From Bacteroidota bacterium (GTDB taxonomy: Bacteria > Bacteroidota > Bacteroidia > B-17B0 > Aurantibacillaceae), in the NCBI GenBank assembly GCA_017303905.1, contig JAFLBH010000002.1:372001-436000 (forward strand): a stretch of DNA of 64,000 nt, in the 5' to 3' direction. This document shows positions 1-9,494 of this stretch, one piece after another (positions within the stretch are counted from its first letter, which is position 1; the number at the start of each line of letters is the position of its first letter). Both the position numbers and the translations under genes were made by a program. The notes under the pieces were generated by a model. It was not told the DNA's origin. It did no database searches and saw only the letters and a program-made list of their open reading frames with translations.

Positions 1-1
1 G

Positions 2-1147
2 ACAAATACAGGAAAGAACTTATTATCGCCCGGTAAAACTCCAAAAACCAATTTACAGTTCTTAACTTTCTTCGTAAATACAGTAATGGCGGTGTACGAA
101 CATGCTGATTTATTACGTGCATCCATTGCATCTGCTAATAACGATCATCGTTTAGGAGCGAATGAAGCGCCACCTGCAATTATGAGTGTATTCTTAGGTG
201 AGCAATTATCAAAAGTATTGGATGATTTAGAGAAATCCGTACACAGCGGGAAAATGAGTCCGGAGCAAAAAACAGCTTTAAAATTAAACATCGGAAAAAT
301 TCCTGATATTTTATTAGACAATACCGATCGTAACCGTACCTCTCCATTCGCTTTCACCGGCAATAAATTTGAATTCCGCGCTGTTGGTTCTTCAGCCAAT
401 TGCGGAGGTCCGATGACCGTATTAAATGCAATTGTTGCCGAGCAATTAATAAAATTCAAAAAAGAAGTAGATACTCTAATTGATAAAAAAGTTGAGAAAG
501 ACGAAGCTATTTTCCAGGTATTAAAGAAATACATCATTGCCAGCAAAAAAATCCGTTTTGAAGGGAACGGTTACGGTGATGCATGGAAAGCAGAAGCAAA
601 AAAACGCGGATTAAACAATATCCCTACAACTCCGGGAGCATTGGAAGCTATGATTTCAAAAAAATCACTAGACATGTTTGAGTCATTGGGAATTTTAACT
701 CACCGTGAGCAAGAAGCCCGTTACGAAATCAACTTAGAAACTTACACCAAGAAAATTCAAATTGAGTCGAGAATTATTGCTGACATGGTAGATAATCAAA
801 TCATCCCAGCAGCCTTAACCTATCAGCGTGTGTTAATTGATAATGTAAACGGATTGAAAAACATTTTAAGCGGGGCAGATTACAAGAAAGCGAGTGATAC
901 ACAAATTGCTTTAATTAAGGAAATCAGCGAGCGCGTTTCTATTATCAAAAAGGCGGCGGATGATATGACGGAAGAACGTAAGAAAGCCAACAACTTAGAT
1001 TCGGCTAAAAAACAAGCCCACGCTTATTGCGATAAAGTAAAACCATTTTTTGATACCATTCGTTACAATGTAGATAAATTAGAAAACATTGTAGACGATG
1101 CTACTTGGCCATTGCCAAAATACCGCGAAATGCTTTATTTACGCTAG
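2..1147 (+). CDS. glnN: Glutamine synthetase type III, C-terminal part
   Basis: The 3' part of a type III glutamine synthetase (glutamate + NH3 + ATP to glutamine, cytoplasmic). The reading frame is open from the window edge, so the true start lies upstream; the internal ATG at 86 is not the start. Visible GSIII signatures are NDHRLGANEAPPA near the beginning and NRTSPFAFTGNKFEFRAVGSS, followed by the long alpha-helical C-terminal extension typical of the ~700-730 residue GSIII proteins. The gene ends in a strong hairpin terminator shared with the convergent protease gene. Type III enzymes are the common form in Bacteroidota. Identification is firm; only the N-terminal half is missing. Confidence 0.95.
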   Translation, partial: TNTGKNLLSPGKTPKTNLQFLTFFVNTVMAVYEHADLLRASIASANNDHRLGANEAPPAIMSVFLGEQLSKVLDDLEKSVHSGKMSPEQKTALKLNIGKIPDILLDNTDRNRTSPFAFTGNKFEFRAVGSSANCGGPMTVLNAIVAEQLIKFKKEVDTLIDKKVEKDEAIFQVLKKYIIASKKIRFEGNGYGDAWKAEAKKRGLNNIPTTPGALEAMISKKSLDMFESLGILTHREQEARYEINLETYTKKIQIESRIIADMVDNQIIPAALTYQRVLIDNVNGLKNILSGADYKKASDTQIALIKEISERVSIIKKAADDMTEERKKANNLDSAKKQAHAYCDKVKPFFDTIRYNVDKLENIVDDATWPLPKYREMLYLR

Positions 1148-1170
1148 TCAATAAACTACCACAAATAAAA

Positions 1171-1203
1171 AAAGCCCCGAGTGTAAACCTCGGGGCTTTT
1201 TTA
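1171..1203. terminator. Bidirectional intrinsic terminator
   Basis: An 8-bp perfect stem GCCCCGAG (1174-1181) / CTCGGGGC (1189-1196) with a 7-nt loop, preceded by an A-run and followed by a T-run. It lies between convergent glnN and the subtilase gene and can serve both. Confidence 0.9.
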
Positions 1204-1220
1204 TTTTCTAACTATTACAA

Positions 1221-2834
1221 TTAACCTTTAATCTTTACCATGCCTTGTGCCATTTTAACGGCTTCGTATAAGTTTACCACACCACCAGACTTTGTCAATT
1301 CTTCGAACTCGACTAATTCATCTTTAGTACCGGGCTTAATCACCTTGGTATCTTTAAATTCTTTACGGCTTGAAGTCACAATGATTTTTTTGATTTGTTG
1401 CGGTGTTAAGGTCGGGAAATATGATTTTAATACAGCAGAAACGCCGGCAACAACCGGTGCAGCCATACTCGTTCCGCTTGCATCTTTATATTTTCCTTCC
1501 GGTGCCGTAGAATAAATATCTACTCCCGGTGAAAACAAATCCGCGGTACGTTTACCGTAATTACTAAATGGTGCCGCGATTTTTTCATTCTTCTCCCAGT
1601 TTAAAGCAGCTACATCTACAAAATTACTTGCTTCTTTTTTACTGCCTTCAAATTTCTTGCAAGGATAATGCGCTGTTTCATCAATATTAATTCCATCATT
1701 TCCTGTTGCATGAATTAAAAGCACGCCTTTCTTCTCAGCATATTTCACAGCTTCATCTACTGCTTTCTTATCCCAGCTGTATTTCTTTCCAAAGCTCATG
1801 TTAATAATACTTGCGCCGTTATCTACTGCATAACGAATTGCATTAGCAACATCCTTATCGCGTTCATCGCCGTTAGGCACACAACGAACACTCATGATTC
1901 GAACATTATCAGCAATACCATCCATCCCTACTCCGTTTTTACGTGATGCCGCAATGATACCGGCTACGTGAGTTCCGTGAAAACTAAACGGACCTTTACA
2001 ATCATTATTCCCATAAAAACGCTCGCTGCTGTTATTGTAATCATCACCAACAATGGGACGCGGATCAAAATCAAGATTTAAAGAATAGTTTAATAAATTA
2101 TCAAACTGATCAAATCCTTCATTAATATTTTCCATCACATCATCCATGCTGGCACCGGAAGCGCGACCTAACATATTTGTCGCAAAAAATTTAGCTTGTT
2201 TACCTTTAGAATCTTTTGGCTCGTATTTTTTCACAGCCTCTAAATCAATCTTCTCTACTCCTTGCTCCTTCAGCTCTTTAATCATTACTTCAAAAGCATC
2301 CTTTAAAAATTTGATTTGATTATAAGTGGCTTGGTACTCTGCTTTCTGACCTTCGTAATCTTTGCTTAACTGCAAGTAGGTTTGATATTCTTGCTTCTCT
2401 TGTTTAGTCTTTAAATCTTTTTCCGTTTTACCGTCATACTTTGGTTTATATAAACGGTATAGACGAGTTAATTCCAAATTATCTCTCTCTACATTTTTTC
2501 CATCTTTACCTCCAATAAAATTCCAACCGTGAATATCATCCACGTATCCGTTTTTATCATCATCAATGCCATTTCCTGCAATTTCGCCGGGATTGGTCCA
2601 CATCACATCTTTTAAATCTTCGTGTAAATAATCTACACCGCTATCTAAAACGCCCACAATAATAGTGGTTGACTTTTTACCTTTAAGTAGTTCTTCATAG
2701 GTGCGCTCTGTACTAACACCGTTCACATTATCTTTAGAAGGATCGAGATTAAACCAATTATCCGGACGCTTAGCTTCCTGTGCATAGCTTAATGAAAAAG
2801 CTAAAAATCCTATGGCTATAAATATTTTTTTCAT
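1221..2834 (-). CDS. Secreted S8 family (subtilisin-like) serine peptidase
   Basis: A 537-residue exported subtilase. The N-terminus MKKIFIAIGFLAFSLSYAQ is a clean signal peptide. Catalytic triad: Asp64 in VGVLDSGVD, His286 in HGTHVAGI, Ser456 in GTSMAAP, with oxyanion Asn379 in ATGND. Asp and His are about 220 residues apart, against about 30 in subtilisin. The insert (roughly residues 110-270) is highly charged and partly coiled-coil-like. There is no T9SS tail, so the protein is probably periplasmic or released. It has its own terminator and lies about 100 bp downstream, on the same strand, of the Prc protease gene. The family is certain; the substrate is unknown. Confidence 0.93.
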   Translation of the reverse strand: MKKIFIAIGFLAFSLSYAQEAKRPDNWFNLDPSKDNVNGVSTERTYEELLKGKKSTTIIVGVLDSGVDYLHEDLKDVMWTNPGEIAGNGIDDDKNGYVDDIHGWNFIGGKDGKNVERDNLELTRLYRLYKPKYDGKTEKDLKTKQEKQEYQTYLQLSKDYEGQKAEYQATYNQIKFLKDAFEVMIKELKEQGVEKIDLEAVKKYEPKDSKGKQAKFFATNMLGRASGASMDDVMENINEGFDQFDNLLNYSLNLDFDPRPIVGDDYNNSSERFYGNNDCKGPFSFHGTHVAGIIAASRKNGVGMDGIADNVRIMSVRCVPNGDERDKDVANAIRYAVDNGASIINMSFGKKYSWDKKAVDEAVKYAEKKGVLLIHATGNDGINIDETAHYPCKKFEGSKKEASNFVDVAALNWEKNEKIAAPFSNYGKRTADLFSPGVDIYSTAPEGKYKDASGTSMAAPVVAGVSAVLKSYFPTLTPQQIKKIIVTSSRKEFKDTKVIKPGTKDELVEFEELTKSGGVVNLYEAVKMAQGMVKIKG

Positions 2835-2942
2835 CTGTGTTTCTTTTTAGTTATATAAAGTAAATCAAATAATAATGGCTTTGCAATGCCTTTAGCATGC
2901 TTTAACCATTTTAGATATCAAAATACCGTAATGTGGGGGAGG

Positions 2943-5042
2943 TTATTTTAGTCCGCTTAAGATGTTACTGGCTTCATGAATGTAAACATCTTTAGCCACA
3001 TTCTTTGCCCAACGTGATTCGCGTCCTAAACGTGCAGTATCGGCACTTAATTTCGTTTTATCCTGTTCTAACAAATCAGCCGTGAAGTCCTTTATATCTT
3101 TACGTAAATCTTCGTACTTTTTGTTTTGTTCGCGCCATAATTTTTGTTCAGCTCTGTACTTCTCCAACGCTAAATTATATTTTGAATCATCGCGTTTATC
3201 TTTAAATTCTTTAGCTTCTGTTTCAATTAATTTAAATGCAGCGCTCTTTTTAATACGCTCTTCACTTGCTTTTTTCACTTTAGCAATATCAATATTATTA
3301 AAGGCTAAATAATTTGCTGGCTCAATTTCATCCCATACCATCGGGTAATCCATTTCCTTCTCACCTGTTTCTATAAACTCATATGGATCCGGTAAAATCA
3401 CATCCGGTGTAACACCCTTTAATTGTGTGGCGCCACCATTGATACGATAGAATTTCTGCATCGTGATTTTCACTTCACCAATTGGCTTAATAGTATCAAA
3501 TTGAGGTAAAATAAACTGATCTAAATTTAAAAAGGATTGAACAGTTCCTTTGCCAAACGTTGGTGTTCCAACAATAACGGCACGTTTATAATCCTGCATG
3601 GCCGCCGCTAAAATTTCCGAAGCGCTCGCGCTATTGTGATTCACCATAATAGTTAATGGTCCGCCCCAGGTTACATCACTGTTGTAATCTTCCATAATAT
3701 TCGTCATGTTGTTTTTACCTTTCACCTGCACAACAGGTCCCTTAGGAATAAACAAACCGGCCATTTCCACAACTTCCTGTAATGAACCTCCGCCATTATC
3801 ACGTAAATCCACAATTAAACCTTCGATGCCTTGCGTTTTTAGTTTTTCAATTTCTTTACGCATATCTGTTGCGCATTTACGAGCGCCGGTTCGTGTGAAA
3901 TCGGTATAGAAAGTAGGCAGATAAACGTAACCCATTTTTTTACCGCTATTGTTTAATAAAACTGATTTTGCATAGGTTTCTTCAATAGGAATAACATCGC
4001 GGATAATTGGAATCACTTTAAAACTTCCATCCGGTTTCTTTACCGTTAAACGAACTTCAGTTCCCTTCTTACCTTTAATTAAAAGAATAGCTTCATCCAT
4101 GTCCATGGTTGTTACATCCACCGGCTCTCCTGCGCCTTGGGCCACCTTATGAATTTCATCACCCGCTTTTAATTCACCCTGTTTGTAACTCGGACTATTA
4201 AAAATAATTTCAGAAACCTTAATGATTCCGTCCTCCTTAGGCTGTAAACGTGCGCCAATTCCTTCGAACTGTCCGCTCATGGTTTCATCAAACGACTTTT
4301 TTTCCTTTGGAGCAAAGTATTCGGTGTGCGGATCGTAAATATTGGTGATGGTGCTTAAATAATTCGCGAAGCGATCTTTATCCGTAATTTTATACAAACG
4401 CTTAAACCAAGCCTCATTTGCTTTTAAAGTTTTGCGGCGGGCATCAACCTCAATGCTATCCCAAATTCTGATTTTTACGGTGGTGTCATTTTTTTCTTTC
4501 GCTTTCTCCTGACGATTTAAAACATCATCAATACGAGAGATAACCTGATACTTAATCATCTTCTCCCACTCCTTCTTTAAATCTTCGGGTGAAGAAGCAT
4601 ATTTAGCTTTCTCGCCATTGGTTTCATACACATCCTCCGCGTTATAATTTAATGGCTTAGCCAGAATTTCTTTATACCAACTTTCCTTTTCTTTGATACG
4701 CTTATTGATAAGCTCTACAGAGAGTTTGTAAAATGTAAAATCACCCTCGTTGATTTGATTGTCTAATTCACGACGGTATTTTGCTAATTGATCCACATCA
4801 CCTTGCAATAAAAACTTCTTGTTGTAATCAATGCGTTTCATATACAAAGTGTATACCTTTTCACTGAAAGCGTCATCAATCTTGGTTGGACTGTAATGCA
4901 TCTGAGAGAGACCTTCCAATAAGATTCCCATTAAAACCTGATAACGGGAGAAAGTGAATTTATATATAGTAAATGAAGACAGGAGCAATACCCCTGCAAT
5001 CAAAATAGCGTAACGTTTCATAAAAAGTGCTGTTTTGTGCAT
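2943..5042 (-). CDS. Carboxy-terminal processing protease (Prc/Tsp, S41A)
   Basis: A 699-residue periplasmic tail-specific protease. An N-terminal membrane or signal segment (AILIAGVLLLSSFTIY) is followed by the TSP N-terminal domain, a PDZ domain around residues 235-330, the S41 catalytic domain around 355-560 and a long charged helical C-terminal domain (DUF3340-like). In SASASE the middle serine, Ser473, and Lys498 in FGKGTV have the 25-residue spacing of the E. coli Tsp Ser-Lys dyad. The family degrades or trims envelope proteins after recognising their C-termini. The start is MHKTALF or the Met seven codons later (MKRYAIL), which gives a tighter signal sequence. No Shine-Dalgarno site is visible. 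Confidence 0.93.
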   Translation of the reverse strand: MHKTALFMKRYAILIAGVLLLSSFTIYKFTFSRYQVLMGILLEGLSQMHYSPTKIDDAFSEKVYTLYMKRIDYNKKFLLQGDVDQLAKYRRELDNQINEGDFTFYKLSVELINKRIKEKESWYKEILAKPLNYNAEDVYETNGEKAKYASSPEDLKKEWEKMIKYQVISRIDDVLNRQEKAKEKNDTTVKIRIWDSIEVDARRKTLKANEAWFKRLYKITDKDRFANYLSTITNIYDPHTEYFAPKEKKSFDETMSGQFEGIGARLQPKEDGIIKVSEIIFNSPSYKQGELKAGDEIHKVAQGAGEPVDVTTMDMDEAILLIKGKKGTEVRLTVKKPDGSFKVIPIIRDVIPIEETYAKSVLLNNSGKKMGYVYLPTFYTDFTRTGARKCATDMRKEIEKLKTQGIEGLIVDLRDNGGGSLQEVVEMAGLFIPKGPVVQVKGKNNMTNIMEDYNSDVTWGGPLTIMVNHNSASASEILAAAMQDYKRAVIVGTPTFGKGTVQSFLNLDQFILPQFDTIKPIGEVKITMQKFYRINGGATQLKGVTPDVILPDPYEFIETGEKEMDYPMVWDEIEPANYLAFNNIDIAKVKKASEERIKKSAAFKLIETEAKEFKDKRDDSKYNLALEKYRAEQKLWREQNKKYEDLRKDIKDFTADLLEQDKTKLSADTARLGRESRWAKNVAKDVYIHEASNILSGLK

Positions 5043-5182
5043 ATAACAAATTTAATATATGTAACGTAAAAACCGCTCTTTTAGATACTTTAATTTGGCC
5101 GCTTATCATTTTATTTTGTTTAAATTTTGTTAAAAGCCTTTAAGGTGATAAGCTTACATTTAGTGTTTAAGAAACAAGGATT

Positions 5183-6232
5183 ATGATAGATTTTTCGAGA
5201 GCACAACTCACTCACTTCATTATACATTACACCGGTAACAAAAGCTTAGGTGAAGAATTAACCTTAAGCGAAACCTGCTTTGAGTTTAAAGATGATTTTG
5301 TAAAAGATACCGTTCTCAGGTATTTTCAATCACCTTTTAAAACGGATGTCTATCATCAGTTTAAAAACAAAAGCGATTTTGACATTAAAGACATAAAAGC
5401 TATCAGTGAAAAAATTTTCAACTCACGTAAAAATTTTGTTGAACAAACCAAACATATAGCTGAGCATTTATACAATCAAAGCATGCACCCAAAAATTAAG
5501 GGTGGTGAATTTTACGTTTGCTTCTTTAAGGATGTAATTGTAGACGGTGAATTATGTGACACTATTGGGTTATTTAAAACAGAAAATAAAGAAACTTATC
5601 TGAAGGTATATCAGCATGTGGATAATTTTGACATGGATTGCGATACAGGTATTAACATTAATAAGCTGGACAAAGGCTGTTTGATTTTTAATACAGAACA
5701 AGAAAAAGGATATAAACTCAGCATCATCGATAATAACAATAAAGTAGCTGAATGTGCTACGTATTGGGAGGTTGATTTCTTAAATGCAACGCTTAAAGAA
5801 AACGGCTATTATCACACCAGTAACTTCATTGAAACCTGTCGCGGATTTTGTGAAGAAATCTTAACGGAAGACAATAACGTTAAGAAAGAAGACCAAATGA
5901 TGATGTTGAATAAAAGCACTGCTTATTTCAAAGAAAAAGACAAATTCAACATTAAAGAATTCGAGAAAGACGTAATGGTACAACCCGAATTAATTAAAGC
6001 GTTTAAAGATTACCGTAAAGATTTTAGCGAGCGCTTGGATTTAAACACAATAGATGAGTTTGATATATCTTCTACCGCCGTTAAAAAAAACCAGAAATAC
6101 ATGCGCAGTGTGGTGAAGCTGGATAAAAACTTTCACATTTATATTCATGGGCGACACGATTATGTTGAGCGCGGTTACGATGAAGCGATGGGACTAAAAT
6201 ATTACAAGCTTTACTACGTAAACGAAGAATAA
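5183..6232 (+). CDS. Nucleoid-associated protein, NdpA/YejK family
   Basis: A 349-residue protein matching the 37-kDa nucleoid-associated family (NA37; YejK/NdpA) in overall pattern. It opens with MIDFSRAQLTHFIIHYTGNK, has an acidic central part (FYVCFFKDVIVDGE) and ends in a basic region with HIYIHGRHDYVERGYDE. E. coli YejK associates with the nucleoid; its molecular task is not well defined. There is no signal peptide, so it is cytoplasmic. Its stop shares one base with the start of the cupin gene, so the two are co-translated. The identification rests on family pattern, not on catalytic residues. Confidence 0.8.
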   Translation: MIDFSRAQLTHFIIHYTGNKSLGEELTLSETCFEFKDDFVKDTVLRYFQSPFKTDVYHQFKNKSDFDIKDIKAISEKIFNSRKNFVEQTKHIAEHLYNQSMHPKIKGGEFYVCFFKDVIVDGELCDTIGLFKTENKETYLKVYQHVDNFDMDCDTGININKLDKGCLIFNTEQEKGYKLSIIDNNNKVAECATYWEVDFLNATLKENGYYHTSNFIETCRGFCEEILTEDNNVKKEDQMMMLNKSTAYFKEKDKFNIKEFEKDVMVQPELIKAFKDYRKDFSERLDLNTIDEFDISSTAVKKNQKYMRSVVKLDKNFHIYIHGRHDYVERGYDEAMGLKYYKLYYVNEE

Positions 6233-6717
6233 TGGAAGTAAAACATCTTATTGAAACGCTGGGATTACTGCCTCATCCAGAAGGAGGCTATTATAAGGAA
6301 ACTTATCGCAGTTCCGAACAAAGTAATTTTCCGGGATTTGAAGGAAAAAGAAACTATTGCACAGGAATCTACTTTCTGATTGAGAAAAACAATTTTTCGG
6401 CATTACACCGCATTAAATCGGATGAGATGTGGCATTTTTATGGCGGTGATCCCTTGGAGGTAATTGAAATCACTTTAAGCGGAGAATTAAAAATAACGCG
6501 AATTGGCAACACTATTTTAGAAGGAGAAGTGCCACAATACCTTGTTCCAAAATATCACTGGTTTGGATCAAGAGTAAAAAAAGGAGGAAAGTTCAGTTTC
6601 GTAGGCTGCACCGTTGCTCCCGGTTTTGATTTTAATGATTTTGAAATGGCAGATAGAAAAACACTTCGTACTGAATTTCCTCAGCACGCTGCCATCATCG
6701 AAGAATTAACGCGCTAA
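6232..6717 (+). CDS. Cupin_5 (DUF985) family protein
   Basis: A 161-residue single-domain cupin. LLPHPEGGYYKETYRS near the N-terminus, IYFLIEKNNFSALHRIKSDEMWHFYGGDPLEV in the middle and FSFVGCTVAPGFDFNDFEM near the end are hallmarks of the DUF985/Cupin_5 family. The His and Glu residues in the LHRIKSDEMWHF segment are likely metal ligands or substrate contacts. The function in Bacteroidota is unassigned; relatives have been linked to sugar or small-molecule epimerisation. It overlaps the NdpA-like gene by one base. Its stop abuts the stop of the convergent cysteine desulfurase gene with no bases between. Confidence 0.85.
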   Translation: MEVKHLIETLGLLPHPEGGYYKETYRSSEQSNFPGFEGKRNYCTGIYFLIEKNNFSALHRIKSDEMWHFYGGDPLEVIEITLSGELKITRIGNTILEGEVPQYLVPKYHWFGSRVKKGGKFSFVGCTVAPGFDFNDFEMADRKTLRTEFPQHAAIIEELTR

Positions 6718-7860
6718 TTAAGCTTTCGCTGTTACGGCAAACATCTCTTTTAACTTCTTCACCACACTATCAATCTCTTCTTTCGTGTTGTATTTACTGA
6801 AGCTGAAACGAACGGAAGGGCGACTCATATCAATACCGATACCACGCAACACATGAGAACCTTGATTGCTGCCGCTGCTACAGGCACTTCCTCCACTCGC
6901 TGCAATACCTGCAATGTCCAAATTAAATAATAACATTTCAGCATCCGGATGATGAGGAAAACGACAGTTAAGCACGGTATAAAGTCCGTTCTCGCCTGTT
7001 TCACCGTTAAAATCCATGCCTTCTATATTGTTTTCCAATTGCCCCTTCATATAGGCTTTTAAGCCTTTTATATGGCTCTGGTGTTCGTCCATGTGCTCAT
7101 TCGCTAATTCAAAGGCTTTGGCTAATCCCACAATACCGTATACATTCTCGGTTCCACCGCGCATGTTACGCTCTTGAGCACCACCATTAATGAAAGGTTT
7201 AATTTTCACATTATGATTAATATAAAGAAACCCTACACCTTTTGGTCCGTGAAATTTATGTGCCGCACAGGTCACAAAATGAACTTTTACATTTTGTAAA
7301 TCCAGTTTATAATGTCCCATGGTTTGAACCGTATCGCTATGAAAAAGGGCGTTATATTTTTCGCATAACTCACCCACTTTCACGATAGGAAGTAAAGTTC
7401 CAATTTCATTATTGGCATGCATCAGTGAAACCAAACTGCGCTCATTATTTTTCAATAATTCTTCGAGGTGATTTAAATCTACATTTCCATTTGTATCTAC
7501 ATTCACCCAACTCACTTTTACCTTACCTTCTTTTTCAAGAGTTGCTAAAGTGTGTTCAACTGCATGGTGTTCGATTTTACTGGAGATGGCATGTTTTATG
7601 CCGTATGTCTCAATCGCTTCAATAATCGCCATGTTATCGGCTTCGGTTCCACCGGATGTGAAGAAAATTTCTGCAGGCGTAACATTTAAATATTTAGCAA
7701 CTGATTTACGCGCACCTTCAATGGCAGTGCGTGTTTTTCGTCCAAATGAATGAATAGAAGAAGGATTTCCAAACTCCTCTTTCATAAAAGGCAACATGGC
7801 GTTAAACACTTCCTCATCTAACTTGGTGGTAGCAGCGTTGTCTAAATAAATTTTACTCAT
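6718..7860 (-). CDS. Cysteine desulfurase (NifS/IscS family)
   Basis: A 380-residue PLP enzyme that moves sulfur from cysteine to an active-site Cys for Fe-S cluster or thio-cofactor assembly. The PLP lysine is Lys202 in AAHKFHGPKGVGF and the catalytic Cys327 is in SGGSACSSGS. The N-terminal IYLDNAATTKLD and GNPSSIHSFG are classic. The short insertion carrying the catalytic Cys places it with group I (NifS/IscS) rather than SufS. No isc or suf partners are adjacent. The same strand continues upstream with the phosphohexomutase gene, separated by a terminator. Which sulfur pathway it feeds cannot be told from context. Confidence 0.93.
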   Translation of the reverse strand: MSKIYLDNAATTKLDEEVFNAMLPFMKEEFGNPSSIHSFGRKTRTAIEGARKSVAKYLNVTPAEIFFTSGGTEADNMAIIEAIETYGIKHAISSKIEHHAVEHTLATLEKEGKVKVSWVNVDTNGNVDLNHLEELLKNNERSLVSLMHANNEIGTLLPIVKVGELCEKYNALFHSDTVQTMGHYKLDLQNVKVHFVTCAAHKFHGPKGVGFLYINHNVKIKPFINGGAQERNMRGGTENVYGIVGLAKAFELANEHMDEHQSHIKGLKAYMKGQLENNIEGMDFNGETGENGLYTVLNCRFPHHPDAEMLLFNLDIAGIAASGGSACSSGSNQGSHVLRGIGIDMSRPSVRFSFSKYNTKEEIDSVVKKLKEMFAVTAKA

Positions 7861-7913
7861 TGTTCAAAATAATTAAGTATGCAAATATCCGATATTTTTT
7901 TGAGCTGTCAGAT

Positions 7914-7945
7914 TTAAAAAAAGTCCTATTATAGGACTTTTAAAC
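7914..7945 (-). terminator. Intrinsic terminator after the phosphohexomutase gene
   Basis: Read on the minus strand, AAAGTCCTA and TAGGACTTT form a hairpin with a tiny loop, followed by a T-run. It starts immediately after the stop codon of the 7946-9340 gene. Confidence 0.75.
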
Positions 7946-9340
7946 TTATTGTTTTATGATTTCCTTGATATCACTGATGATTTTTTTAGCCAATGTATCA
8001 GCTGTAGCCAATGATTCGCTTTCCGAATAAATACGGATAATAGGTTCGGTATTAGACTTTCTTAAATGCACCCATTCTTTATCAAATTCTATCTTCACAC
8101 CATCTACCGTGTTAATCGGTTGTTTTTGATATTTTGTTTTTACACTTTCTAAAACCTTATCCACATTAATCTCAGGTGTTAACTCAATTTTATTCTTAGA
8201 AATAAAATAGTTTGGATAAGATTTACGAAGCATCGAAACAGGTTTTCCGAATTTCGCTAAATGACTTAAGAAAATAGCGATGCCAACTAATGCATCACGA
8301 CCATAATGTAATTCAGGAAGTATAACACCACCATTTCCTTCACCTCCGATAACAGCATTGGTTTCTTTCATCATTTTCACCACATTTACTTCTCCTACCG
8401 CTGATGCTGAATATTTCCCTCCCATTTTTTCAGTTACGTCGCGTAAAGCGCGTGTGGAAGATAAATTGGATACGGTATTTCCGCCTTTGTGATGCGATAA
8501 CACACAATCTGCTACCGCTACAAGAGTATATTCTTCGCCAAACATTTCTCCGTCTTCACACACTAAAGCCAAACGATCCACATCCGGATCAACGCTAATA
8601 CCGAAATGAGATTTTGTTTTTACAACTAAAGCCGACAAATCAGCCAAGTGTTCAGGCAATGGTTCAGGATTATGCGCAAAATGTCCATCAGGCTCACAAT
8701 ATAATTTGTGAATATTCTTCACACCCAAAGCTTCCAATAAAGCCGGTACTGCAAATCCCCCACTCGAGTTTACGGCATCCACTGAAACCGTGAAGTTTGC
8801 CGCTGCAATCGCTTTTGTATCCACATACGGTAACTTCAAAATTTTATCGATGTGCATTTTGAGCATGTCGGCAGGTTGTGTAATTTTTCCTAACACGTTT
8901 ACATCCGCGTACGTGTAATTATCATTTTGCGCCAACGATAAAATCATTTTACCTTCTTCTTCGCTTATGAACTCCCCTTTTTCATTGAGAAGTTTTAAAG
9001 CATTCCACTGTTTTGGATTGTGAGAAGCGGTTAAAATTATTCCACCCTGAGCTTTTAATTCGGTCACCGCCATTTCAACGGTTGGCGTTGTACTCAAACC
9101 TAAATCATACACATTAATTCCCATACCAGTTAAAGTGCCGCATACAATGCTGCTCACCATAGGTCCGGATAAACGGGCATCGCGTCCAACCACCACACTT
9201 GGTGTAGTTCCTGAATGATTTTTTAAAATCAATGAAGCGTACGCTGATGTGAATTTTACAATATCCAAAGGAGTTAATCCATCATCCGGTTTTCCGCCAA
9301 TGGTTCCTCTTATTCCTGAAATACTCTTGATTAAAGTCAC
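7946..9340 (-). CDS. glmM: Phosphohexomutase, probable phosphoglucosamine mutase
   Basis: A 464-residue alpha-D-phosphohexomutase. Ser106 in TASHNPK is the phosphoserine, DPDVDRL around residue 250 is the Mg2+-binding loop, and GGEGNGGVI is the sugar-specificity loop. The C-terminal RKSNTEPIIRIYSE is the phosphate-binding loop. Bacteroidota usually carry this form as their glucosamine-6-P to glucosamine-1-P mutase for peptidoglycan precursors. However, the specificity loop is GEGNGG, also found in phosphomannomutase/phosphoglucomutase relatives, rather than the GEQSGH of E. coli GlmM. The reaction class is certain; the exact sugar is an inference. The gene is divergent from the TPR operon. 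Confidence 0.82.
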   Translation of the reverse strand: MTLIKSISGIRGTIGGKPDDGLTPLDIVKFTSAYASLILKNHSGTTPSVVVGRDARLSGPMVSSIVCGTLTGMGINVYDLGLSTTPTVEMAVTELKAQGGIILTASHNPKQWNALKLLNEKGEFISEEEGKMILSLAQNDNYTYADVNVLGKITQPADMLKMHIDKILKLPYVDTKAIAAANFTVSVDAVNSSGGFAVPALLEALGVKNIHKLYCEPDGHFAHNPEPLPEHLADLSALVVKTKSHFGISVDPDVDRLALVCEDGEMFGEEYTLVAVADCVLSHHKGGNTVSNLSSTRALRDVTEKMGGKYSASAVGEVNVVKMMKETNAVIGGEGNGGVILPELHYGRDALVGIAIFLSHLAKFGKPVSMLRKSYPNYFISKNKIELTPEINVDKVLESVKTKYQKQPINTVDGVKIEFDKEWVHLRKSNTEPIIRIYSESESLATADTLAKKIISDIKEIIKQ

Positions 9341-9465
9341 TTTATAAAAATTTTGTGTAAAGTTAGCATGATGCTGTTGGCAGGTGATTTTTTGAGGCTT
9401 TTTTTATTGACATAAATTAAGAAAATTCTGTTAAAAACATAATAAGCAAATGCGAAAAAATAGCT

Positions 9466-9473
9466 TAACTTTG
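9466..9473 (+). promoter_or_regulatory. Probable -7 box of the TPR-comA operon
   Basis: TAACTTTG matches the Bacteroidota -7 consensus TAnnTTTG and lies 21 nt before the ATG of the TPR gene, inside the 154-bp divergent spacer. No good -33 TTG is seen at the usual spacing, so this is a moderate call. Confidence 0.5.
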
Positions 9474-9494
9474 TATTAATTACAAGGGTCATTT

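Noticed and set aside
145..546. Minus-strand ORF of 133 residues antisense to glnN
   Set aside because: It lies fully inside a highly conserved gene on the other strand, has no family resemblance and no start context.
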